This document shows positions 27,967 to 36,314 of a stretch of DNA of 64,000 bases, piece after piece. The first letter of the stretch is position 1; each line of letters starts with the position of its first letter. The DNA lies in contig NZ_AP018722.1 of the NCBI RefSeq assembly GCF_004001325.1, positions 248,001-312,000 of the forward strand, written 5' to 3'. The DNA comes from Thiomicrorhabdus aquaedulcis (lineage in GTDB: Bacteria > Pseudomonadota > Gammaproteobacteria > Thiomicrospirales > Thiomicrospiraceae). The notes under the pieces are model-generated. The model was given only the letters and a program-made list of their open reading frames with translations, did not search any database and was not told the DNA's origin. The position numbers were made by a program, and so were the translations under genes.

Positions 27967-29151
27967 TTACAGCGCGCTAAGTAAGGCTTGGGTAAGTTGC
28001 GCGTCGCTCAGCGTGATGGGATTGCCCAACATACTGCCACTGCGACACGCGGCCAACACTGGGGCAAGGTTGTCGGCACGTAAGCCATAATGGGCTAAAC
28101 CTTGTGGAGTATAGCGTTGTGCGTACTCATTTAAGGTGTTGACCAGGCCTGGTGAATCAAATAGCTGTTCAATTTGCTGGTATTTAGCCAAGATGGTTTT
28201 ATGTTGTGGGTCGGTGGACTGCTGCAAGCTTTGCAGGTTAAGTGCGGTAATGGGCGATAGCAGTCTGGCGCACACCAGTCCGTGCGGGGCATCAAAAAAT
28301 GCCCCAATAGGCCCGGCCAAACCGTGCACCGCGCCCAAGCCGCCGTTGGCAAGCGTCGTGCCCGACAGCGAAGCCGCCAACATTAAACGCCCGTAACCCT
28401 GTTGCTGTTGCTCGGCATGCTCACTGTCAATGGCCTCAAACGCGCCTTTAAACAGCATCATGCCTTGCCAGGCTAAGGCGTCGGTAATGGGGTTGGCTTT
28501 AAGCGTGGTATACGATTCCAACAATTGGGTGAACGCGTCCATGCCCGTGGCGTACAAAATGTCTTTGGGGCAGGTAATAAGCAGTTCGGGGTCAAGCCAG
28601 GCTTCTTTGGCCAGCAGTTTGTCATCACGAAACGACTTTTTAAACGCACCCAATCGCGATAAAACCGCATTTTTGGTGGTTTCGCTGCCCGTGCCAGCGG
28701 TGGTGGGCAGCGCGATAAACGGGCAGGTGTTTACCTCAAAGGCTTTGCCCGCACCCACGCCTTCTAAATAATCCATTACCGAGGTTTGACTGGGAATTAA
28801 TCCAGCAACCGCTTTGGCGGCATCCAGCACACTGCCGCCGCCCAACCCTATTACCAAGTCGGCATGGGGCGAGCATTGCTTAACAATGGTATCCACGGTT
28901 TCGGGCGATGGCTCACCGCTTAAACTTAATAGAGTGACTTGTCCGCCTAAGTTTTGTAAATCGTCTGTTAGGGTATGACCAAATTGACCCGGTTGGGCTA
29001 AAAACCCGCTGCAAATAAGCACCACTTTTTGACCGTACAAATGCACAACGTGTTGAGCCAAGTTGTGGCGAACTCCCCAGCCAAAACGCACTTGGGGCAT
29101 GCTGGCAAAGACAAAGGGTGCGATGGCGGATGAATTGTGCTGGCTGTGCAT
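27967..29151 (-). CDS. Iron-containing alcohol dehydrogenase
   Basis: Fe-ADH family oxidoreductase of 394 residues: NAD-binding half with LVIGLGGGSVLDAAKA, then the metal-binding half with ALPTTAGTGSETT, GMDAFTQLLESY and GAVHGLAGPIGAFFDAPHGLV. Two His ligands (GAVHG and APHGL) and the Asp of GMDAF are present. The usual His of GMDALTH is Gln here, as also in some family branches. The substrate cannot be told from sequence; an aldehyde/alcohol or maleylacetate-type reaction is possible. AAAGGAACACG precedes the ATG. It is a single gene on the minus strand, with one CCAGGCCTGG copy inside. Confidence 0.88.
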   Translation of the reverse strand: MHSQHNSSAIAPFVFASMPQVRFGWGVRHNLAQHVVHLYGQKVVLICSGFLAQPGQFGHTLTDDLQNLGGQVTLLSLSGEPSPETVDTIVKQCSPHADLVIGLGGGSVLDAAKAVAGLIPSQTSVMDYLEGVGAGKAFEVNTCPFIALPTTAGTGSETTKNAVLSRLGAFKKSFRDDKLLAKEAWLDPELLITCPKDILYATGMDAFTQLLESYTTLKANPITDALAWQGMMLFKGAFEAIDSEHAEQQQQGYGRLMLAASLSGTTLANGGLGAVHGLAGPIGAFFDAPHGLVCARLLSPITALNLQSLQQSTDPQHKTILAKYQQIEQLFDSPGLVNTLNEYAQRYTPQGLAHYGLRADNLAPVLAACRSGSMLGNPITLSDAQLTQALLSAL

Positions 29152-29179
29152 CGTGTTCCTTTTGGGTATTTAAGTTTTT

Positions 29180-31213
29180 TTAAGGCTTTTTAAGCATCGA
29201 TTTCAAATTAGACAAATGGGCGTTGCCGGTTTCGAGTTGTTCTTCTTTGCTAATCACCACGCCGGGTTTGCCTTCCCATTTTAAAATCTCTTGCGGCAGT
29301 TCTTCAATAAACCGGCTGGGGTCGCAGCTCATGTCTTCGCCGTATTTGCGGCGTTTGGAGGCGTAGGTCATGGTTAAGGTTTTTTGGGCGCGGGTGATGC
29401 CCACGTACGCCAAGCGACGTTCTTCCTCCAGGCCTGGTGATTCCATGTTTTGTTTGTGGGGCAGCAGTTCTTCTTCCATGCCAATTAAAAACACATGCGG
29501 AAACTCCAAGCCTTTGCTGGCGTGCAAGGTCATTAGGCTGACCATGTCGTGCTCTTTTTCGGACTCATTGCGTTCCATCATGTCCATTAAGGTCATGTGA
29601 GTCACAATCGATTTAAGTTTTTTGTCCTCACCGTCTTCTTCTAACGCCTTTTTAATAATGCGCTCAATCCACAGGGTTAAATCGCGCACGTTGCCAATGC
29701 GTTTTTCGGCCGTTTTTGGACTGCTGGCGTTTTCGTGAATCCAATTATCGTACTCAATGGTTTCAATTAACTGGCGTACAAAGGCGGTGACTTCTTCGCC
29801 GCTGGCGTGGTCAGCGGCTTGTATCCAATTTAACAGCTGTTGGCCAAAGTGCTGCACGCGGCTTAAGGCTTTGTCGGACAATACCGAGGTAATGCCAAAC
29901 TCTTGCGTGGCGTCAAACAAACTAATGTCGCGACCGGTAGCGTAAGTGGCGAGTTTTTCGAGTGTGCCCGCACCAATCTCTCGGCGAGGGGTGTTTACAA
30001 TGCGCAAAAACGCCGCGTCGTCGTCGGGGTTAACCACCAGTTTTAAATAACTCATAACGTCTTTTATTTCGGCGTGGTCAAAAAACGATTTACCGCCCGA
30101 GATCACATACGGAATGTTCTGTTCGCGCAAAGCGCGTTCCATTAACCTGGCCTGGTGATTGCCGCGATACAAAATGGCGTAGTCTTTGTTTTTGGTGCGA
30201 TGTTTAAATTTATGCACAATAATTTCGGACACCACGCGTTCGGCTTCTTGATTTTCGTTGGCGCAGGCAATCACCCGCAAAAGGTCGCCTTCGCCCATGT
30301 CGCTCCACAGGGCTTTTTCGAATAAATGCGGATTATTGGCAATCAGTTGGTTGGCCGACTTTAAGATGCGGTTGCTCGAGCGGTAGTTTTGCTCAAGTTT
30401 AATGAGTTTTAACGCCGGATAATCGCTTTGCAACAACGCCAAGTTTTCGGGTTGCGCGCCACGCCAGGCGTAAATGGATTGATCATCGTCGCCCACCACG
30501 GTAAAACGGCCACGAATGCCCACCAACTGTTTTACCAACGCATATTGCGCGGCGTTGGTGTCTTGGTATTCGTCTACCAATAAGTAACGCACTTTATTTT
30601 GCCATTTGTCCAAAATGGCAGGGTGTTCACTAAACAGTTTAACGGGTAAGCCAATTAAGTCGTCAAAGTCCACTGCGTTGTAGGCTTTTAACTGCTTTTG
30701 GTACGCGCCGTACAGCAACGCGCGCGCCTGTTCTTGCGCATCTTGCGCTTGTTCTAATGCCGTTTGCGGGCTAATGTGTTGGTTTTTCCAGCCCGAAATC
30801 TGCCATTGCACACCGTCCAACACTTCGGGGTCGAGGGCTTGCTTAAACATCAACTCTTTTAAAATTTGGCCACTGTCGGCCGCATCCATAATCGAAAAAC
30901 TCGGCTTATAGCCCAGCGCTTGATACTCTTGGCGAATAATATTAAGCCCCAAGTTATGAAAGGTCGAAACGTTTAAGCCTTTGCTGTTTTCGTCTTTTAA
31001 CAGTTTGGTCACACGCTCTTTCATCTCGCGCGCCGACTTGTTAGTAAAAGTCAGCGCGTAAATGTTGTGCGCTTTTACCTCGCATTGGCGAATTAAATAG
31101 GCAATTTTCTCGGTAATTACCCGCGTCTTACCCGAACCCGCGCCGGCTAACACCAAAGCAGGGGTGTCAATGTGTTTAACGGCTTCACGTTGGCGGTCAT
31201 TTAAACTGTGCAT
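29180..31213 (-). CDS. rep: ATP-dependent DNA helicase Rep
   Basis: Superfamily 1A 3'-5' helicase that removes protein roadblocks and helps replication restart. It has 677 residues, close to E. coli Rep (673). Motifs seen in order: Q-motif LNDRQREAV, Walker A LAGAGSGKT near residue 21, motif Ia ALTFTNKSAREMKERV, motif II LLVDEYQDTN, motif III GDDDQSIYAWRGA, motif IV LEQNYRSS, motif V SLMTLHASKGLEFPHV and motif VI RLAYVGITRAQ. It is divergent from the methyltransferase gene with 32 bp between starts. UvrD is the near paralogue, but length and C-terminus favour Rep. Confidence 0.94.
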   Translation of the reverse strand: MHSLNDRQREAVKHIDTPALVLAGAGSGKTRVITEKIAYLIRQCEVKAHNIYALTFTNKSAREMKERVTKLLKDENSKGLNVSTFHNLGLNIIRQEYQALGYKPSFSIMDAADSGQILKELMFKQALDPEVLDGVQWQISGWKNQHISPQTALEQAQDAQEQARALLYGAYQKQLKAYNAVDFDDLIGLPVKLFSEHPAILDKWQNKVRYLLVDEYQDTNAAQYALVKQLVGIRGRFTVVGDDDQSIYAWRGAQPENLALLQSDYPALKLIKLEQNYRSSNRILKSANQLIANNPHLFEKALWSDMGEGDLLRVIACANENQEAERVVSEIIVHKFKHRTKNKDYAILYRGNHQARLMERALREQNIPYVISGGKSFFDHAEIKDVMSYLKLVVNPDDDAAFLRIVNTPRREIGAGTLEKLATYATGRDISLFDATQEFGITSVLSDKALSRVQHFGQQLLNWIQAADHASGEEVTAFVRQLIETIEYDNWIHENASSPKTAEKRIGNVRDLTLWIERIIKKALEEDGEDKKLKSIVTHMTLMDMMERNESEKEHDMVSLMTLHASKGLEFPHVFLIGMEEELLPHKQNMESPGLEEERRLAYVGITRAQKTLTMTYASKRRKYGEDMSCDPSRFIEELPQEILKWEGKPGVVISKEEQLETGNAHLSNLKSMLKKP

Positions 31214-31245
31214 GGCTCATCTTTGGGGGCTTAAAAAGGTACAAT

Positions 31246-31899
31246 ATGATAATTCAAAACCAACCCAATTATATGGGAACTTGCATATTGGAGCTTGCCG
31301 CTGTGGCCACCATTGACGAACTTAAAAAAGACCTACTCATTCAAACCCAACTCATGGGCAAACCGCTTAAATTTGCCACCACCTGGGGCATTTTTAGCCC
31401 AAGAGAGATCGATTCGGGCACCGATCTGTTTTTAAAATACCTAGACATTAACGACGACGAAGTGGTGCTAGACATCGGTTGTGGGTACGGCCCTTTAGGA
31501 TTAGCGATTGCCGCCAACGCGCCCAACGGTCAAGTACACATGGTTGATAAAGACTTTGTCGCGGTCGATTACGCCAATAAAAATGCCCAGCTCAATCACC
31601 TGCCCAACGCCAAAGCCTATTTGTCTAACGGACTAAGCGCCGTGCCAAAAGAGCTGCAATTTACCACCGTAGTGTCCAATGTACCCGCCAAAGTAGGCAA
31701 AGAGATGTTAGCGATTTTATTACACGATGTGCATCGCCAACTCGCCCCAGGTGGACAATTTGTGGTGGTCACCATTAACGGCCTACGCGACTACATGAAA
31801 CGTAACTTTATTGAAGTCTTTGGCAACTACGACAAAGTAAAACAAGGCAAAGACTACACCATTTCACGCTGTGTAAAGCCTATGAGTACAGGAAAATAA
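31246..31899 (+). CDS. RsmC/RlmG-like small-domain methyltransferase
   Basis: SAM-dependent methyltransferase of 217 residues with one catalytic domain of the MTS type: GIFSPREIDSGTDLFLKYL, motif I VVLDIGCGYGPLGLA, acidic motif II HMVDKD, and motif IV VSNVPAKVGKEM in place of the usual N-P-P-F. The family methylates guanines in rRNA or other nucleic acids, but the altered motif IV leaves the substrate open. AAAGG lies 7 bp before the ATG. A second ATG ten codons in (31273) is possible. The SEC-C gene begins 3 bp after its stop, suggesting an operon. Confidence 0.8.
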   Translation: MIIQNQPNYMGTCILELAAVATIDELKKDLLIQTQLMGKPLKFATTWGIFSPREIDSGTDLFLKYLDINDDEVVLDIGCGYGPLGLAIAANAPNGQVHMVDKDFVAVDYANKNAQLNHLPNAKAYLSNGLSAVPKELQFTTVVSNVPAKVGKEMLAILLHDVHRQLAPGGQFVVVTINGLRDYMKRNFIEVFGNYDKVKQGKDYTISRCVKPMSTGK

Positions 31900-31902
31900 T
31901 TT

Positions 31903-32909
31903 ATGCAAATCGGTCGAAATGAGCCGTGCCCTTGTGGGAGCGGCAAAAAATATAAGCGCTGCTGTATGAGCATGGCTGAACAACAACATTTTGAGGTGAT
32001 GGATGATTTGTCTCATATTATGGCCTGCCACCCAGATATGAGCATAGATGAGTTAAATATTGTGGCTCAACACAAAGTAAATAAGCTGAATAATCGTCCG
32101 ATGGAGCATTTTTTTGGCCTAACACCCGCCCAAATGACTAACTGGTTATATGCGCCTTTGGACACCTTAACAGGGGTTTCAATTAACACGCCCGATGATG
32201 TGACTGCCAGCCCTGTTATGCGGTGTTTAGAGATTATTCTTGAAGAGGCAATGGCACAAGGCGGTTCGTTTAAAGCCACCGCCAAAGGCAATTTACCCAC
32301 AAAACTGGTTGCAAGAGCGAGCGCATTACGACTAGAGTTGTTGATTAATAAATCCAGTACAAATATCAGCATTAGTGAATACGCTGGAAGCAACGAGGAT
32401 AAATTTAATGCCCTGCATTACAGTCGGGTTTTGGCGCAACTATCTGGAATAATCTATTTAAGAGCCGGTCGGTTTCACGTTAAAAAGAGGCACAAAAACG
32501 CTTTAATCAAAAAGGGCTTCAAGCGTTCTTTTTGCCCATGTTAGAGGCAGCCGTCAAAGACTATAACTGGGGGTATTTTGATGGTTGGCCAGATGACATT
32601 AATGTGCGAACTTTTTGGTTATTTATGCTTTGGCGAATAAAGCAGCATGGTTCTGAAAACAAGCTTATCGAAGAGTTTAAAATCGCGTTCCCCGATTTTG
32701 TTTTAGAGATGCAAAATAAAAGTGATTACCTTACCCCAGAAGAGCATTTAGCCTCAATCATCGCCTCTCGTTTTGTGCGTCGTTTTTTAGAGTTTTGGGG
32801 CTTTGCTGTGCAAGCATCAGACCGGTTATTTAAAAGCCCAGGGGACATCGCTCAAGTGAATGTGTTGCCACTTTTTGATCAAGTTTTTCAATTTAATTTT
32901 GATGAATAG
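31903..32909 (+). pseudogene. SEC-C motif protein, frameshifted
   Basis: The first frame opens with the zinc-binding SEC-C motif EPCPCGSGKKYKRCC (residues 7-20), found at the end of SecA and in many small proteins that use it to bind Zn or ribosome/SecB partners. The frame ends early at 32544 in an unnatural KRSFCPC tail. A second frame (to 32909) carries LEAAVKDYNWGYFDGW and an acidic C-terminus FQFNFDE. One extra A in the A5 run at 32482-32486 fuses them as RFHVKKEAQKRFNQKG, giving about 335 residues. The function of the body is unrecognised. The break is probably an indel error in the assembly. Confidence 0.7.
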
Positions 32910-32956
32910 ATGGTTGAGATTGCGCTATGTATACCTTGAAAATTTAAGGAATCTTC

Positions 32957-33073
32957 ATGGGTAATTTAAGTCAGCGAGCCTCACCAACTCAAGCAAGATT
33001 TAATACAGACGCTATTAAACGAAAAAAGACGCTTGAAAAGTCTGCGTTCCAGGGAGCGAGTCATGCCAGTTGA
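32957..33073 (+). CDS. Possible 38-residue coupled small ORF
   Basis: ATG at 32957 with AAGGA six bases before it opens a basic peptide (MGNLSQRASPTQ, then IKRKKTLEKSAF) that stops at 33073, eleven bases inside the next gene whose ATG is at 33063. The strong ribosome site and the overlap suggest translational coupling. No homologue recognised. It may be an antitoxin-sized partner, a leader peptide, or chance. Confidence 0.4.
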   Translation: MGNLSQRASPTQARFNTDAIKRKKTLEKSAFQGASHAS

Positions 33074-34535
33074 ATTAAGCTTAGAACACCTGCGCAGTTT
33101 ATTGAGGGAGTTGTGCCATCTCTCAGCTGAAACCGAATGGGTGGAGTTTAAGCACAATGCCGATATTTTAATGATTGGGGAGTATATCTCGGCGTTAGCC
33201 AACTCGGCCGCATTATTGGGTAAGCAGAGTGCCTATTTGGTTTATGGGGTGGATGATGCGAATCACCAAGTGATTGGCACGGCATTTAAGCCGTCGGTTG
33301 AAAAATATAAACAGCAAGAAGTCGAAAACTGGTTGTTGCAAAAACTATCGCCCAAGATTCATTTTCGTTTTTATGAGTTTTATGCCGGTGAACACGACGA
33401 TTTACCGGTTGTGATTCTCGAGATTCAGCCTGCTACTCATAACCCTGTGCAGTTTGATGGCATTGAGTATATTCGTATAGGTTCATATAAAAAGAAGCTA
33501 AAAGAGTTTCCTGAAAAAGAGCGCGCCTTATGGCGAGTGTTCGATAAAACCCCGTTTGAACAGCAGTTTGCGGCCTTGAATGTAAGCGCAGATGAGGTAT
33601 TAAAACTGTTGGAATATCCAGCTTATTTTGATTTAACAGGCCTGCCATTACCGGATAACCGAGCAGGTATCTTGAGCGCATTAAAAGTGGAGCGTTTGAT
33701 TAAAGAAGTGCAGGGCGGTTTTTGGCATATTACCAATTTGGGTGCGATTTTGTTCGCCAAAAAACTGCAAAACTTTGAGCATTTGGGGCGTAAAGCGGTG
33801 CGCTTGGTGCAGTATAAGGAAAATAGTCGTATAGAAACTGTGCGCGAGTTTGAGGGCAATAAGGGCTATGCGGTTGGGTTTGAAGGGTTGATGGATTATT
33901 TAAAAACCCTGTTGCCATCAAATGAGGAAATTGGCCGAGCGTTTCGTAAAGAGGTGCCAATGTATCCTGAGTTGGCAATTCGTGAGTTGGTGGCAAATGC
34001 CATTATTCATCAAGATTTTTCGATTAGTGGTACAGGCCCGATGATTGAGGTTTTTGAATCACGCATGGAGATTACAAATCCTGGCGTGCCGTTAGTCGCC
34101 GTTGAGCGCTTTTTGGATTCGCCACCGCAAAGCCGAAATGAAGCTCTGGCTTCGTTTATGCGCCGTATTAAGATTTGTGAAGAGCGTGGCTCGGGTATTG
34201 ATAAGGTCGTGTTTCAGACCGAGTTGTATCAACTGCCCGCACCCGTGTTTGAAGTAACCGATAAACACACGCGCAGCATTTTGTTTAGCTATAAAGTCTT
34301 TGCAGAAATGAACAAGGAAGAACGAATACACGCGTGTTATTTACACTGCTGTTTGCGTTATGTGAATCGTGAGCCGATGAATAACGGCTCATTACGCCAG
34401 AGGTTTGGTATTGAACAAAAAAACCAAGCGCAGGCGAGCCGAATAATTAGGGATGCGATGGAGGCTAAACTTTTAAAGCCTTTCGATCCTGATGTGGGAA
34501 CAAAAGCCATGCGTTACATTCCTTGGTGGGCTTAA
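33063..34535 (+). CDS. AlbA_2/Schlafen-type ATP-binding transcriptional regulator
   Basis: About 490 residues. The N-terminal AlbA_2 (Schlafen-like) domain shows ETEWVEFKHN and VYGVDDANHQVIG. A C-terminal GHKL-type ATPase (HATPase_c_4) has ELAIRELVANAIIHQDFS and EERGSGIDK, and a winged-helix-like end follows. Such proteins are annotated as ATP-dependent DNA helicase-related or transcriptional regulators and are often found in accessory or defence regions. ATG 33063 is chosen because GGGAG precedes it by about 8 bases; an upstream TTG at 33033 lies in frame. The gene stands alone after a coupled 38-codon ORF. The biological role is not known. Confidence 0.8.
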   Translation: MPVELSLEHLRSLLRELCHLSAETEWVEFKHNADILMIGEYISALANSAALLGKQSAYLVYGVDDANHQVIGTAFKPSVEKYKQQEVENWLLQKLSPKIHFRFYEFYAGEHDDLPVVILEIQPATHNPVQFDGIEYIRIGSYKKKLKEFPEKERALWRVFDKTPFEQQFAALNVSADEVLKLLEYPAYFDLTGLPLPDNRAGILSALKVERLIKEVQGGFWHITNLGAILFAKKLQNFEHLGRKAVRLVQYKENSRIETVREFEGNKGYAVGFEGLMDYLKTLLPSNEEIGRAFRKEVPMYPELAIRELVANAIIHQDFSISGTGPMIEVFESRMEITNPGVPLVAVERFLDSPPQSRNEALASFMRRIKICEERGSGIDKVVFQTELYQLPAPVFEVTDKHTRSILFSYKVFAEMNKEERIHACYLHCCLRYVNREPMNNGSLRQRFGIEQKNQAQASRIIRDAMEAKLLKPFDPDVGTKAMRYIPWWA

Positions 34536-34536
34536 T

Positions 34537-34647
34537 TTGCTTGATGGTTGCTTGATTGGAATTACATTTTTTAATGTTTTTCTGTTGGAGTTATAGTTTA
34601 ACATATTGAATTTAAAGTAATTAATTTGCTTGATCGTTGCTTGATTG
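34537..34647. repeat. Direct repeat pair TTTGCTTGATSGTTGCTTGATTGG
   Basis: A 24-bp sequence at about 34537 recurs at about 34624 with one difference (G/C in the middle). Each copy itself contains two TTGCTTGAT/TTGCTTGATT half-units. It lies just past the AlbA gene stop in a 262-bp gap. It may be a duplicated stretch or a regulator site. Confidence 0.5.
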
Positions 34648-34797
34648 GTCATTGCAGTAGATGAATAAAATCCGTTCTAAAACAACCCTGTCTAAATAAC
34701 AAAGTCGACCAATGTCCTGTCACACGCCCTGTCACCAGGCTCTAATATCGACATAAAAATCCCATAAAAACACCTTACCAGGCCTGGTTACACTGTT

Positions 34798-36132
34798 TTA
34801 AAAATATTTGGCTTTGTGCAGGCGTTTATTAAGTTCGTCTGCGCAAAATAGGCTGGGGTTATACAGTTGTATTTGTAAATCGTGCTCTAGGTGTGGGGGC
34901 ATTTCTTGATTTTTTTCAAGCGCGGCCACAATGTCGTTTAACGCCCAAACGCCGCCTATGTCTTCTAATGCGCCAGCGCGCTTACCTGTTATGCAATTAA
35001 CCAGTGATTTAAGCGTGCTTATGGGTGTTTCAATGGTTTGAATCGACTCTAAAACAATGTTTAGCTCCCAGCCATCGCCAAAATCGTATTCATATAGCAG
35101 TTTGTCTTTGGGTTTGTGCAACACATCTCTAAGCAATACGCCGGCTTCATCGTGGGTTTCGTATTGATTAAAATCGTCGTTTTCAATCTGTTCTTTTGAT
35201 TCGTAATGCACTTTACCCACTGAAAAAGAGTGTAAATGACTGTCGTTCCAATCGAAGCAGATTTGTATTATTTGATGTACAAGCGAAAGCGGGCAGCTGT
35301 CTACTATTTGTAAACGGCGCCAAACAATGGGTTTGCTCTCTTTTAAAGTAACTTTAAGCGTGTAAAACTGTTGCGCTAACTCTATAACCTGTCGGGTGTT
35401 TTTAATAAGCGTTTTAGGCGCTGGAAAATCAACCACATTAGAAAATGGCGTTGGTTTAATAGGTTGGGTTTTTTTAGTGGCTTGGGTCGATTGGGTGGGT
35501 TTTTCGCGGTTAAGCTGGGTTAGCGGGGCTACCGTCGCGACTTCATTAAGCGAGTGGGTGAGGTCAACGGGGTTTTCACCATTAAGCTTAAACACAAGGG
35601 TATCGGCCATTATTTTTTGTAATTCACCTAGGCGTTTTGCCGATTTAATGCCTGGATGACGCGCCCGCAGGTCGGCGTTATTTAAAAACTCAAAATGCAT
35701 TAAACCGTTGTTTTGTAACTCATTAATAATATCAAGCTGGGTAGAAGTGATGTCGTCGCTGGATGACATTAGCAGGTTTATATCGGGCAGTTTGGGTTTA
35801 TGGGCGTGTTTTAGAAGCATATCTTTAATCGCCATTTGAGCCCCAAGCTGTACAAAAAATTCAGCTTGCAAATGTTCTTCTTGAGCCTCGTTTAAATATT
35901 CATCCAGCGCTTCGGTTGTTTGCCAAAGTTTGGTGTTGGGATTTTGTTCTAACGCATTGTGCGCTTGCATTTTTTTGCCATGTTTAAAAACGTGCTGTAT
36001 AACTTGTTGATATTCATCTTCTTCTGGCAACATTAAGTCGCTGACATTATTGATTTTTTGCAGCTGCTTTTGCGCTAAGGCCAGCAGTTCAACTAAACGA
36101 ATATATTGAATGTTTGATAGGTTTAATAGCAT
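34798..36132 (-). CDS. Plasmid pRiA4b ORF-3-like protein
   Basis: A 444-residue soluble protein. The last 190 residues match the pRiA4b ORF-3 (IS1096 TnpR-like) domain: FYTLKVTLKESKPIVWRRLQI, then QICFDWNDSHLHSFSVG, YEYDFGDGWELNIVLE and ALEDIGGVWAL. The domain is common on plasmids and in accessory DNA, and its activity is not established. The first 240 residues are acidic and helical (repeated LL/EE patterns) with a Thr/Gln/Lys-rich linker, and I do not recognise them. It is a single gene bounded by two CCAGGCCTGG copies (34778 and 36246). Confidence 0.75.
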   Translation of the reverse strand: MLLNLSNIQYIRLVELLALAQKQLQKINNVSDLMLPEEDEYQQVIQHVFKHGKKMQAHNALEQNPNTKLWQTTEALDEYLNEAQEEHLQAEFFVQLGAQMAIKDMLLKHAHKPKLPDINLLMSSSDDITSTQLDIINELQNNGLMHFEFLNNADLRARHPGIKSAKRLGELQKIMADTLVFKLNGENPVDLTHSLNEVATVAPLTQLNREKPTQSTQATKKTQPIKPTPFSNVVDFPAPKTLIKNTRQVIELAQQFYTLKVTLKESKPIVWRRLQIVDSCPLSLVHQIIQICFDWNDSHLHSFSVGKVHYESKEQIENDDFNQYETHDEAGVLLRDVLHKPKDKLLYEYDFGDGWELNIVLESIQTIETPISTLKSLVNCITGKRAGALEDIGGVWALNDIVAALEKNQEMPPHLEHDLQIQLYNPSLFCADELNKRLHKAKYF

Positions 36133-36223
36133 TTTTTGGGTCTACATTAATGTTAAAACCCTATTTTAGCGGATGTTATAGTGGATGTGTAGGCCGGCTT
36201 TAAGGTCTAAATAAGCCACACAC

Positions 36224-36268
36224 AAAAAGCCCTTAACCAGACTGACCAGGCCTGGTTAAGGGCTTTTT
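36224..36268. terminator. Palindrome-based terminator after MCP
   Basis: AAAAAGCCCTTAACCAG pairs perfectly with CTGGTTAAGGGCTTTTT around an 11-base loop that contains part of a second CCAGGCCTGG. With A- and T-tracts on both ends it works in either direction. It lies 46 bp beyond the stop of the minus-strand chemoreceptor. Confidence 0.85.
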
Positions 36269-36314
36269 GTTTTATACGCCCGCTATGGCTGTATAGGTGG
36301 GTTTAGATATGGAT

